Shown one piece after another: positions 48,812 to 56,624 of a DNA stretch of 64,000 nt. The stretch covers positions 1 to 64,000 of the forward strand of contig NZ_BAAAXV010000005.1 in assembly GCF_039535785.1 (NCBI RefSeq), read 5' to 3'. Position 1 is the stretch's first letter, and every line of letters begins with the position of its first letter. A program made the position numbers and the translations under genes. The stretch is from Nonomuraea helvata. GTDB lineage: Bacteria; Actinomycetota; Actinomycetes; Streptosporangiales; Streptosporangiaceae. A model generated the notes under the pieces. The model did not search any database. It had not been told where the DNA came from and was given only the letters and a program-made list of their open reading frames with translations.

Positions 48812-49540
48812 TTACCGAGGCCGGTAGCCCTTTCTTTTGCGGCTGGTCGGCGTGGCCCGGCGGGCGGCGCCGTTCCGTGTGGGTTTCTGTGCCTGCTTTT
48901 GTGCCGGTTTCTCCGCAGGGGAGGCCTGGGTACGGCCCCGCGAGCTGTTCGCCGTCCGGCCGCGGACGATGCCGATGAAGTCCTCCACCAGGTCGGTGGT
49001 CGCGTCCGTGGGCCAGGCCAGCGCCACCTGAGACTGCGGCGCGTCCAGCACCGGCCGGTACGTGAGATCCCTACGGTGGTGGAGGCGTGCGAGCGACTGG
49101 GGGACCAGAAGAAGCCCGGCGCCGGAAGCCACGAGCTCGACCGCCTCCGCCGTCGTGGCCGGGCGGGTGAACGCGGGCAGCCCGGGCCGGACCGTCCACT
49201 CGATGGTGTCGTCCAGAGGGTGGAGCACCTCGTCGTCGGCCAGGTCGGCGATGGTCACCTCGTCGGCGGCGGCCACCGCGTGGTCCTTGGGCACCACCAC
49301 CACCGTGGTCTCCATGTAGAGAGGGATCACGCTGAGCCCGTCGCGGTCTACCGGCAGCCTGACGAATCCGGCGTCGGCGCCGCCATCCCGCAGAAGTCCC
49401 ACCACCTCGGCGGCGGGAACCGTGGCCAGGGTGAGCGGTACGCCGGGCATCCTCTCGGTCCAGATGTTGACCCATTTCGCGGGCGTCACCCCGGGCACAT
49501 ACGCCAGCCGAAATGCCTTGCCGGTCTCACCATCAGTCAC
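48812..49540 (-). CDS. LysR substrate-binding-domain protein without HTH
   Basis: A protein of about 242 residues made only of the LysR effector-binding fold (FRLAYVPGVTPAKWVNIWTE, DAGFVRLPVDRDGLSVIPLY, ASGAGLLLVPQSLARLHHRR), followed by a basic, Lys/Arg-rich tail (about 200-242, with a QKQAQKPTR-like stretch). The DNA-binding domain is absent by design, since upstream sequence shows no HTH. Actinobacteria often keep it divergent from a DUF5997 gene, as here. The tail may bind nucleic acid. GTG 49540 is used; GAGGAA directly precedes it, which is closer than normal. Confidence 0.75.
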   Translation of the reverse strand: MTDGETGKAFRLAYVPGVTPAKWVNIWTERMPGVPLTLATVPAAEVVGLLRDGGADAGFVRLPVDRDGLSVIPLYMETTVVVVPKDHAVAAADEVTIADLADDEVLHPLDDTIEWTVRPGLPAFTRPATTAEAVELVASGAGLLLVPQSLARLHHRRDLTYRPVLDAPQSQVALAWPTDATTDLVEDFIGIVRGRTANSSRGRTQASPAEKPAQKQAQKPTRNGAARRATPTSRKRKGYRPR

Positions 49541-49594
49541 TTCCTCAGCGTACCGATGTCTGAGAACCCGTTCCGACTGACTACTCTTGGCACC

Positions 49595-49966
49595 ATGCCC
49601 TCGTCCAAACCGAAGACCGTCCAGACGATGAAGCCCGAGACCGCGGCCAAGAAGCTGGGCGTCCTCCTCTCGGCCACTCCCGCCGAGTTCCAGTCGGGTG
49701 TGGTCTCCAGGGACGAGCTGAACGCGTTGCAAGCGACGCCACCGGCCTGGCTCGCTGACCTGCGCCGCAACGGCCCGCACCCCAAGCAGGTCGTCGCCGC
49801 GAAGCTCGGGGTCTCCATATCCGGGCTGGCCAGAGGCGGGATCACCGAACCGCTCACCACCGATGAGATCAACGCGCTCAAGGCGGAAAATCCGGCATGG
49901 CTGGAGCGCGAGCGGTCCGTCCAGGCCGAGACCCGCAAGGAAGCGCTCCGCCTCAAGCAGCGCTAG
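49595..49966 (+). CDS. DUF5997 family protein
   Basis: A 123-residue basic protein: MKPETAAKKLGVLLSATPAE, LQATPPAWLADLRRNGPHPK, and VVAAKLGVSISGLARGGITE. The small helical fold with an HTH-like middle is typical of DUF5997, of unknown function. It is divergent from the LysR-domain protein, 54 bp apart, and the pair may work together as a split regulator (inference). Confidence 0.75.
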   Translation: MPSSKPKTVQTMKPETAAKKLGVLLSATPAEFQSGVVSRDELNALQATPPAWLADLRRNGPHPKQVVAAKLGVSISGLARGGITEPLTTDEINALKAENPAWLERERSVQAETRKEALRLKQR

Positions 49967-50052
49967 ACGGCTGAGATTCCGCACGTCTCCGACTCGGAGA
50001 CGAGCCCGTCGGATGAGCCCCCGGAGTGGCCGGTCAACTAGGGTGACCGGCC

Positions 50053-50883
50053 ATGAGAATCCTCATCGTCGGCGGTAGTGGCTTTCTCGGCCGTGAGCTG
50101 GCTCGACAGTGCCTGCCGGCAGGGCACGAGGTTGCTGCGACGTATCTGACCCGGCCTGGACAGACCACCGGTCTTGAGTGGTTGCCGCTCGATGTGCGCC
50201 GACGCGAGGATGTCGATGAGCTGATCGGCGCCTTCCGGGCAGAGGTGGTCATCAACGCCGCGTACCGTCAGGCGGATTGGGCGACCACGGCGATCGGCGC
50301 CGCGAACGTGGCTCTGGCTGTCTCCATGGCGGGCGGACGCCTCGTCCATGTGTCCAGCGACGCGGTCTTCTCCGGCGCTGCGATCCGCTATGACGAGACG
50401 TGTGTCCCTGACCCGATCACCCCGTACGGCGCGGCCAAGGCCGCCGCCGAGACAGCGGTGAGCGCGATCGTGCCGGCTGCGGTGACAGCTCGGACATCCT
50501 TGATCATTGGCGACGGTGATTCCCCGCATGAGGCCCTGGTGCGTTCACTGGCCACCGGCAGGGCGAGAGGGGTGCTGTTCACTGATGACGTGCGGTGTCC
50601 CGTGCATGTCGTTGACCTTGCTGCGGCGCTTCTTGAACTCGCCGCATCCGAGCATCGCGGTGTCCACCACGTAGCTGGAGCCGATGCGGTAAGCCGGTAC
50701 GAGCTCGGGCTGCTCATCGCTCGCCGCGATGGCCTCGACGCGGATCATTTGCCTTCAGGCCGACGGGCGGACACCAGGTTGCCCGGCCCTATGGACGTGC
50801 GCTTGGACTGCGCCATGACTCAGCGGCGGCTTCGGACCACGTTGCGCGGAGCTCGGCAATTTCTGGGTGACGGTCAGCGGTGA
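50053..50883 (+). CDS. RmlD-like NAD(P)-dependent sugar-nucleotide reductase
   Basis: A 276-residue extended short-chain dehydrogenase: MRILIVGGSGFLGRELARQC (cofactor site), VHVSSDAVFSG, and Y-x3-K in PYGAAKAAAE. It resembles dTDP-4-dehydrorhamnose reductase, though shorter than the usual 290-300, and no rhamnose partners lie nearby. The substrate is not certain. It stands alone between the DUF5997 gene and a gap (50884-51193) in which I see no gene. Confidence 0.75.
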   Translation: MRILIVGGSGFLGRELARQCLPAGHEVAATYLTRPGQTTGLEWLPLDVRRREDVDELIGAFRAEVVINAAYRQADWATTAIGAANVALAVSMAGGRLVHVSSDAVFSGAAIRYDETCVPDPITPYGAAKAAAETAVSAIVPAAVTARTSLIIGDGDSPHEALVRSLATGRARGVLFTDDVRCPVHVVDLAAALLELAASEHRGVHHVAGADAVSRYELGLLIARRDGLDADHLPSGRRADTRLPGPMDVRLDCAMTQRRLRTTLRGARQFLGDGQR

Positions 50884-51193
50884 TCGCGACCTGCACGGCG
50901 GGAGATCGTCGCCGAGAGCAAGAACCATGAACCTGCCACAGTGCATCCGATATATCCCGGATGCGGCAAGGACGCACCCGGGCCCTCATGCGACCGCCCA
51001 CGTCACTGTGAAGTCCACTTGAGTCAGCTCCTCGGTGGCGGAAGGTGAGCCCGCACTTTGGGGGCCATCTTGCCGAATCCCCCCGATGAAGATCAAATGG
51101 CGGCGCTGCTGAGCGGCTTCATCAGCGGGTGTTGGTCCTGCTTCTCTTCGGTGTCATAGTGCGGGAGGGGGGTGGAGGTGCGCCGTTGGCAAA

Positions 51194-51421
51194 TCACCGA
51201 GAGAACCCATGGCCGTTGGACACGTTCCTGGCCCGATTGTCCAAGGAGCCGAGCCCGATGCCCACGATGCCGAGGAGCACCTGAGCCTTGCTGTCCGCCC
51301 GGTTCAGCTCTTCGCGGGCCTCTGCCAGTAATTGCGCGCCATAGGCGCACGCATCCTGCTCGGCGAGTTGCCGGGGGTCGGGCCTTTGCCGGGAAAGGGC
51401 CTGGGTGATGCGATGAAGCAT
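51194..51421 (-). pseudogene. Truncated PycTM-like (DUF5706) effector fragment
   Basis: A 75-codon frame with YGAQLLAEAREELNRADSKA, then QVLLGIVGIGLGSL. This is the N-terminal helix and first membrane span of the Pycsar effector family PycTM. The family has further spans after this, but here the sequence changes to unrelated residues and stops. No cyclase gene is nearby. It is likely a dead remnant of an anti-phage effector. Confidence 0.5.
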
Positions 51422-51521
51422 GCCTCCAGCTTCGCATCGGCGTAGCCGGTCGCCACGCCGAACGCGGTCGATTGGGGATTTCGGACGATCTCTCAAGCTT
51501 CGCGCTATTTCGCAATTAACG

Positions 51522-51534
51522 TGAAACTTTCACA
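51522..51534. promoter_or_regulatory. GTGAAA/TTTCAC palindrome
   Basis: GTGAAA-C-TTTCAC is a perfect 6+1+6 inverted repeat in the 377-bp region 51422-51798 upstream of the arabinofuranosidase gene. GAAAnTTTC-type boxes control polysaccharide genes in actinomycetes. Otherwise this gap holds no gene. Confidence 0.4.
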
Positions 51535-51628
51535 ATTCAGCGGAAACCTTGACGCAACATGCGCTTCCGTTCCATAGTGAGCCAGTCAACCCACGAGCAC
51601 ATCGCGGAGGCCGTCCCAAGCGCAGTAA

Positions 51629-51642
51629 TGTTAACGCTAACA
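51629..51642. promoter_or_regulatory. LacI-type operator upstream of the arabinofuranosidase gene
   Basis: TGTTAACGCTAACA matches its reverse complement at 12 of 14 bases and looks like the TGTTAGCGCTAACA operators bound by LacI-family sugar repressors. It is 157 bp before the gene. The regulator is probably not the one at 53405, whose site differs. Confidence 0.55.
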
Positions 51643-51798
51643 CAGCAATCCACCTTCCGCCCCTGTCGTGATGTCACAGGTCAGCGGGCATATCGTCAAT
51701 CGCGCAGTCGCATGGCGGCCGCTCGCGCCTTTCGGTTAACGACCCATGCCTAAAACTCCCCGGCATCCGCGGCACCCCCTGAAAGGCAGAGGTTCATC

Positions 51799-53361
51799 AT
51801 GATTGTCCGGTCCGGATTCCGGCAGCTCAAAAAGGCACTGCTGTCCGCGGGTGCGGCCGTCGCGCTCGCCGCAGGCCTGCTGGCCGGCATCTCCACGCCG
51901 ACACAGGCCGCGACGTCGCAGGCGTGTGACATCTACGCCTCCGGCGGCACCCCCTGCGTGGCGGCGCACAGCACGACCCGTGCCCTGTACGGCTCCTACA
52001 ACGGCGCGCTGTACCAGGTGCGCCGCGCCTCGGACAACACCACCCGGGACATCGGTCTCCTGAGCGCGGGCGGATACGCCAACGCCGCCACGCAGGATTC
52101 GTTCTGTGCCGGTACGACCTGCCTCATCACCATCATTTACGACCAGTCCGGTCGGGGTAACCACCTCACCCAGGCGCCCCCCGGCGGGTTCCAGGGCCCG
52201 GCTCCGGGCGGATACGACAACCTCGCGAACGCGACCGCGGCGCCGACCATGATCAACGGCCACAAGGCGTACGGCGTCTTCGTCGCCCCCGGCACGGGCT
52301 ACCGCAACAACAACACCAACGGCATCGCGAGGGGGGACCAGCCGGAGGGGATGTACGCGGTCTTCGACGGCACGCACTACAACGGCGGCTGCTGCTTCGA
52401 CTACGGCAACGCCGAGACCAACAGCCGTGACAACGGCAACGGCACCATGGAGGCCATCTACTTCGGCAACATCAAGGTCTGGGGCTACGGCACGGGCAAC
52501 GGCCCCTGGGTCATGGCCGACCTCGAGAACGGCCTGTTCTCCGGAGTGAACGCCGGTTACAACTCGAACGACCCCAGCGTGAACTACCGCTACCTGACCG
52601 CCATCATCAAGGGCGAGCCGAACCACTGGGCGATCCGAGCCGGCAACGCGCAGTCGGGCAACCTGTCGACCTTCTACAACGGGCCGCGCCCCAACGTCGC
52701 GGGCTACAACCCGATGAAGAAGGAGGGCGCCATCATCCTCGGAATCGGCGGTGACAACAGCCACGGCTCCGCCGGCACCTTCTACGAGGGCGTGATGACG
52801 TCCGGCTATCCGTCGGACGCCACCGAGAACGCGGTGCAGGCCAACATCGTCGCCGCCGGATACACGACCTCAACGGGCGGCCCGGGCGGGACGCTCACCC
52901 CCGGCTCGTCGATCTCGCTGCGCGCGACGACGGCCTGCTGCACCGGCCGCTACATCCGTCACCAGAACGGCCAGGTCATCACGTCGGTGATCACCTCGTC
53001 CAGCTCCTCCGGCGACAAGGGCGACGCCACGTGGGTCGTACGCAACGGTCTGGCCAACAGCTCATGCGTGTCGCTGGAGTCGAAGAACTACCCCGGCGAC
53101 TTCCTGCGCCACCAGAACTACCAGTTGTACCGGCAGCACAACGACGGCAGCTCACTGTTCGCCTCGGATGCCACGTTCTGCCCGCAGTCCGGCCAGAACG
53201 GCCAGGGCGTCTCGTTGGCCTCCTACAACTTCCCGGACCGGTACATCCGTCACTACAGCAACACTCTCTACATCGCCAGCAACGGCGGCTCGCACACCTT
53301 CGACAGCTCCTCCCTCTGGGCTGACGACGTGAGCTGGGTCGTCGACCAGCCCTGGGCGTAG
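51799..53361 (+). CDS. Secreted GH54 alpha-L-arabinofuranosidase with AbfB (CBM42) domain
   Basis: A 520-residue secreted enzyme. Residues 1-38 are a signal peptide (basic start, hydrophobic LSAGAAVALAAGLLAGI, Ala-x-Ala cut before TSQACDIYA). The GH54 catalytic domain (39-350) has CDIYASGGTPCVAAHSTTRA, IIYDQSGRGNHLTQAPPGG, and GGCCFDYGNAETN, where Glu is the expected nucleophile and the Cys pair a strained disulfide. A Gly/Ser linker leads to the arabinose-binding domain (about 365-520; RYIRHQNGQ, DFLRHQNYQ and RYIRHYSNT repeats of the beta-trefoil). It releases arabinose from arabinan or arabinoxylan outside the cell. Confidence 0.9.
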   Translation: MIVRSGFRQLKKALLSAGAAVALAAGLLAGISTPTQAATSQACDIYASGGTPCVAAHSTTRALYGSYNGALYQVRRASDNTTRDIGLLSAGGYANAATQDSFCAGTTCLITIIYDQSGRGNHLTQAPPGGFQGPAPGGYDNLANATAAPTMINGHKAYGVFVAPGTGYRNNNTNGIARGDQPEGMYAVFDGTHYNGGCCFDYGNAETNSRDNGNGTMEAIYFGNIKVWGYGTGNGPWVMADLENGLFSGVNAGYNSNDPSVNYRYLTAIIKGEPNHWAIRAGNAQSGNLSTFYNGPRPNVAGYNPMKKEGAIILGIGGDNSHGSAGTFYEGVMTSGYPSDATENAVQANIVAAGYTTSTGGPGGTLTPGSSISLRATTACCTGRYIRHQNGQVITSVITSSSSSGDKGDATWVVRNGLANSSCVSLESKNYPGDFLRHQNYQLYRQHNDGSSLFASDATFCPQSGQNGQGVSLASYNFPDRYIRHYSNTLYIASNGGSHTFDSSSLWADDVSWVVDQPWA

Positions 53362-53372
53362 ACGAGCCGAGC

Positions 53373-53403
53373 GGAGTCGTCCCCGGTCCACGGGGACGAC
53401 TCC
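53373..53403. terminator. Bidirectional terminator
   Basis: GGAGTCGTCCCC (53373-53384) pairs perfectly with GGGGACGACTCC (53392-53403) over a 7-nt loop, in the 43-bp gap between the convergent arabinofuranosidase and LacI genes. Confidence 0.85.
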
Positions 53404-53404
53404 C

Positions 53405-54490
53405 CTATTCGGGCGGTGCGGCCACCGAGGCGCGCTGGATGAGCTGGGAGCGCAGGGTGTGCATGGTGCGGGCCGGCTCGGCGCCGCCCAGGATGTCGAG
53501 GAGGACCTCGGCCGCCTTGGCGCCGAGCTGGTGCACCGGCTGGGCGATCATCGTCAGGGGCGGGTCCATGACCGCCGCCCACGCACTGTCGTCGAATCCG
53601 ATCAGCGCCACGTCGTCCGGGTACGAAAGCCCCGCCTTCCGCAGCGCGCGCAGGGAGCCGGTCATGCCGTCCGTCTCCGTGCAGAACACGGCGGTGACCC
53701 GGTCGGGGAGGGCGAGCATGCGGCCGACCTCCCCCACCACCCGCTCCTCCGTCTTGGGCCCGGCCATCACCAGCTCGGGATCGAACGGGATGTGCGCGTC
53801 GTCGAGCGCGTCGAGGTAGCCGCGCAGCCGCTCGCCGTCGGTCCACAGGCTGGCGGAGGCCGCCGCCAGCAGCTCGCGCCTGGTCGACGGCGGCTGCGCC
53901 ACCGGCGGACCCCACACGAACCCGATGCGGCGGTGACCGGCCGCGATGAGCACCTCGACCGCCTCACGGGCGGCGTCGCGGTTGTCGATGACGACCGCGT
54001 CGAGGTCGAGGGCGGCCACCGCGCGGTCGACGAGCACGACGGGGATGCCCCGGTCCATGGCCGCCCTGATGTGCGCGACCTGGTCACGGTCGAGGGCGGC
54101 CGAGGAGACGATGACGCCGTCGACCCGCTTGTCGATGAGCACGTTGGTGGCCGCGATCTCCTGCTGGAGGTTCTCGTACGTGCTCAGCACGATCACGTCG
54201 AACCCCCGGGCCCGCGCGGTGTCGGAGATGCCCCGCAGCAGCCCCGCGAAGAAGGGGTTGCCGATGTCGGCCACGATCACGCCGAGGGTGTGGCTCACGC
54301 CGGTCGACATGCTGCGCGCGAGCGCGTTGGCGCGGTAGCCGAGTTTCTCGGCCGCCGCGAGCACCCGCGCGCGCAGCTCGGGGCTGACGTATCCGTAGCC
54401 GCCGAGCGTACGGGCCGCCGTGGCGCGGCCCACGCCGGCCTCCGCCGCGACCTCGGAGATCGTCGGCCCCTGGCCACGGTCCGCTGGCAT
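53405..54490 (-). CDS. LacI-family repressor of the fructosamine genes
   Basis: A 361-residue repressor: LacI HTH (GPTISEVAAEAGVGRATAAR, TLGGYGYVSPELRARVLAAA, hinge NALARSMSTG; 1-65) and a periplasmic-binding-protein-like effector domain (LGVIVADIGNPFFAGLLRGI onward). It is third in an operon with the deglycase and kinase genes, 30 bp after the kinase. The TGATACCGGTATCA sites in the divergent promoter are its likely operators. The effector is probably a fructosamine or its phosphate (inference). Confidence 0.85.
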   Translation of the reverse strand: MPADRGQGPTISEVAAEAGVGRATAARTLGGYGYVSPELRARVLAAAEKLGYRANALARSMSTGVSHTLGVIVADIGNPFFAGLLRGISDTARARGFDVIVLSTYENLQQEIAATNVLIDKRVDGVIVSSAALDRDQVAHIRAAMDRGIPVVLVDRAVAALDLDAVVIDNRDAAREAVEVLIAAGHRRIGFVWGPPVAQPPSTRRELLAAASASLWTDGERLRGYLDALDDAHIPFDPELVMAGPKTEERVVGEVGRMLALPDRVTAVFCTETDGMTGSLRALRKAGLSYPDDVALIGFDDSAWAAVMDPPLTMIAQPVHQLGAKAAEVLLDILGGAEPARTMHTLRSQLIQRASVAAPPE

Positions 54491-54520
54491 GGATCCCTTC
54501 CCCCGTTCCTGATCAGCCCA

Positions 54521-55381
54521 TCACATCGTAGTCAGCCGGCCGTGGCCGAAGGCCCCCTCGACGAAGCACTGGTCGCGGGCCGATGCGGCCCCGCGGCGCA
54601 GCGCCCGCGCGATCTGGCCGGGCTCCGGCCGGGCCGCCGAGGTCCAGCCGTCGCGCAGCAGCGAGGCGGCGAACCCGGCGAGGAAGGCATCGCCGCAGCC
54701 CATCGTGTCGACGATGCCGTCGGCGTGCTGCGCGGGTGCGCCCACCGGGGCGTGGCCGTCGTGGGCGACGGCGCCGCCCACGCCACGGGTGCCGACCGCG
54801 AGCCGGGCGCCCCGCCGTACCGCCTCGGCGAGGAGGTCGGCGGTGGCGGCCTCGTCGAGGTCGGAGCAGGACAGCAGCACGAGGTCGGCGTGCGGGCAGA
54901 CGCGGTCCAGGTAGGCGGGACCGCGGTACTCCTCCTCGCTGGACAGGTCGAAGCTGACCAGCGTGGGGAGCGCTGCCAGCTTCGGCAGCTCGGGCTCGCT
55001 GCGCGAGTAGACGCTCGAATGCACGAGGTCGAAGCCGCTCACGTAGCCGAGCAGGCCGTCGTCGAGCACCAGGGGCTCCCGAACGGTGACGCCGCCGCCG
55101 TTCCAGCCGAGGAAGACGCGATCGCCGTCGTCGACCCGGAGGTGGGAGACGCCGCTCTCGCCCTCCCGGACGACGCACCGGTCGATGGAGACCCCCTCCG
55201 CGGCGATCGACTCCCGCAGGAAGCCGCCGAGCGAGTCGTCGCCGAACACGCCCAGGTACGCCGACTCGAGGCCGAGGCGGCGGGCGTAGACGGCGACGTT
55301 GACGCTGTTGCCGCCGGGGTAGTCGACGCCGCGGTCGATGAACCGGTCGACGATGTTGTCGCCGAAGCCGAGCACTCGCAT
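54521..55381 (-). CDS. frlD: PfkB-family kinase, FrlD-like
   Basis: A 286-residue ribokinase-fold kinase: MRVLGFGDNIVDRFIDRG, substrate loop DYPGGNSVNVAVYARRLG, and the ATP/anion-hole motif DTMGCGDAFLAGF (catalytic Asp). N-terminus and length fit fructoselysine 6-kinase. It would phosphorylate imported fructosyl-amino acids at C6. It starts 7 bp after the deglycase stop. The substrate is inferred from the SIS partner; a general sugar kinase remains possible. Confidence 0.75.
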   Translation of the reverse strand: MRVLGFGDNIVDRFIDRGVDYPGGNSVNVAVYARRLGLESAYLGVFGDDSLGGFLRESIAAEGVSIDRCVVREGESGVSHLRVDDGDRVFLGWNGGGVTVREPLVLDDGLLGYVSGFDLVHSSVYSRSEPELPKLAALPTLVSFDLSSEEEYRGPAYLDRVCPHADLVLLSCSDLDEAATADLLAEAVRRGARLAVGTRGVGGAVAHDGHAPVGAPAQHADGIVDTMGCGDAFLAGFAASLLRDGWTSAARPEPGQIARALRRGAASARDQCFVEGAFGHGRLTTM

Positions 55382-55388
55382 GAGGACC

Positions 55389-56390
55389 TCAGTAGTCCAT
55401 GACCCGGTAGTAGCGGCGCAGGTCGAGGGAGTGGTCGCGGACCCGCTCCAGGTGCTTGCTGACGCGGCTCATCACGGTGTCGAGGACGAGGGGCGCGAGC
55501 AGGCCGCGGAACTCGGGGCTGATCCCGGTGAGCGGGTAGTCGCGGGTGTCGAAGACGGTCACGTCCTTGGAGACGCGCCGCGCGAAGGCCTCGGCGCGGT
55601 CGGTGAGCGGCCGCGTCTCGTCCTCACCCTGGAAGATGATCACGCTGGTGTTCTCCTCGATCAGCTCGAGCGAGCCGTGGAAGAACTCCGCGCTGTGCAC
55701 CCTGGTGGTGCGGAGCCACTGCATCTCCTCGAGGATGCACATGGAGTAGAGGTACGTGAACCCCCAGAGGTTCCCGCCGCCGATGAGGAAGTGGTAGTCG
55801 CTGTCCTTGTGGGCCTCGGCGAAGGCGGCGGCCACCGGCTCGGCCTGCTTGGCGACCTCGACGAGGATCTCCGGGATGCCCGCGAACTCGGCGGCGAACT
55901 TCTCGTATCCGTCGAACTCGCCCCGGCGCGACAGCAGCCGCGTCATGAACAGCAGCAGCTGCATGTCGAAAGGCCAGGTCTTGGGCTGCGAGACGAGCGC
56001 CGTGTCCACCTTCGTGGCCACGGGCGAGTCGGCGTGGCCGGTGAAGGAGACCGTGTGGGCGCCCTTGGACTTGCAGTACTCGATGGCGCGGATGGTGTCG
56101 TCGGTGGTGCCGGAGACCGAGGTGAAGATCGCCACGGTGTCCTCGCCCAGGCGGGCGTCACCGGAGACGATCAGCTCGGCCGCGATCGCGGCGCGCACGT
56201 CGAAGGTGGAGCTGCGCCGGGCGAGGTGCTCGTACGGCCACATCTGGGCGTAGGTGCCGCCGGCGCCGACGAGGAGCACGTGCTTGAACCCCTCGTTCAC
56301 GAGCCGGTCGACCAGCTCCTCGATCTGTGGACGCAGGCCCACCGCGCTCGTCACCTGGGAGACAAATTCCGGCTCGTTGAACCCGAGCAT
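55389..56390 (-). CDS. frlB: SIS-domain deglycase, FrlB-like
   Basis: A 333-residue protein with two SIS domains (KHVLLVGAGGTYAQMWPYEH and EDTVAIFTSVSGTTDDTIRA in the first; DYHFLIGGGNLWGFTYLYSM and HSAEFFHGSLELIEENTSV in the second). The E-F-F-H-G motif carries the catalytic Glu and His of fructoselysine-6-phosphate deglycases. It splits 6-phosphofructosyl amino acids into glucose 6-phosphate and the amino acid. ATG 56390 has AAAGGA upstream. It heads the frl operon and is divergent from the ABC uptake genes. Confidence 0.8.
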   Translation of the reverse strand: MLGFNEPEFVSQVTSAVGLRPQIEELVDRLVNEGFKHVLLVGAGGTYAQMWPYEHLARRSSTFDVRAAIAAELIVSGDARLGEDTVAIFTSVSGTTDDTIRAIEYCKSKGAHTVSFTGHADSPVATKVDTALVSQPKTWPFDMQLLLFMTRLLSRRGEFDGYEKFAAEFAGIPEILVEVAKQAEPVAAAFAEAHKDSDYHFLIGGGNLWGFTYLYSMCILEEMQWLRTTRVHSAEFFHGSLELIEENTSVIIFQGEDETRPLTDRAEAFARRVSKDVTVFDTRDYPLTGISPEFRGLLAPLVLDTVMSRVSKHLERVRDHSLDLRRYYRVMDY

Positions 56391-56429
56391 CTTCGCATCC
56401 TTTCCCGGGGAAATGTCACGTGACCGACC

Positions 56430-56443
56430 TGATACCGGTATCA
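56430..56443. promoter_or_regulatory. LacI-type operator 1
   Basis: TGATACCGGTATCA is a perfect 14-bp palindrome, 40 bp before the frlB ATG, on the deglycase side of the divergent promoter. It is almost identical to the site at 56555. Confidence 0.8.
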
Positions 56444-56554
56444 CGCGGCAGTCACGTTGGCACAGCGAGCCGGCTCCCGTCAAACACCAGAGCCATGAAC
56501 AGGGCTTACAGCGGCGGATCCGGGTCCGGCGAGAAAAGATCTTGGCGCTAGGGC

Positions 56555-56568
56555 TGGTACCGGTATCA
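56555..56568. promoter_or_regulatory. LacI-type operator 2
   Basis: TGGTACCGGTATCA differs from operator 1 at one base and lies 57 bp before the binding-protein gene. The two sites, 125 bp apart, suit repression of both directions, perhaps by looping. Confidence 0.8.
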
Positions 56569-56624
56569 GACGCACTGTAAGGTCGGCCAACACCAAAGGC
56601 GTTCCTGAAAGAGAAAGGAAGCCC

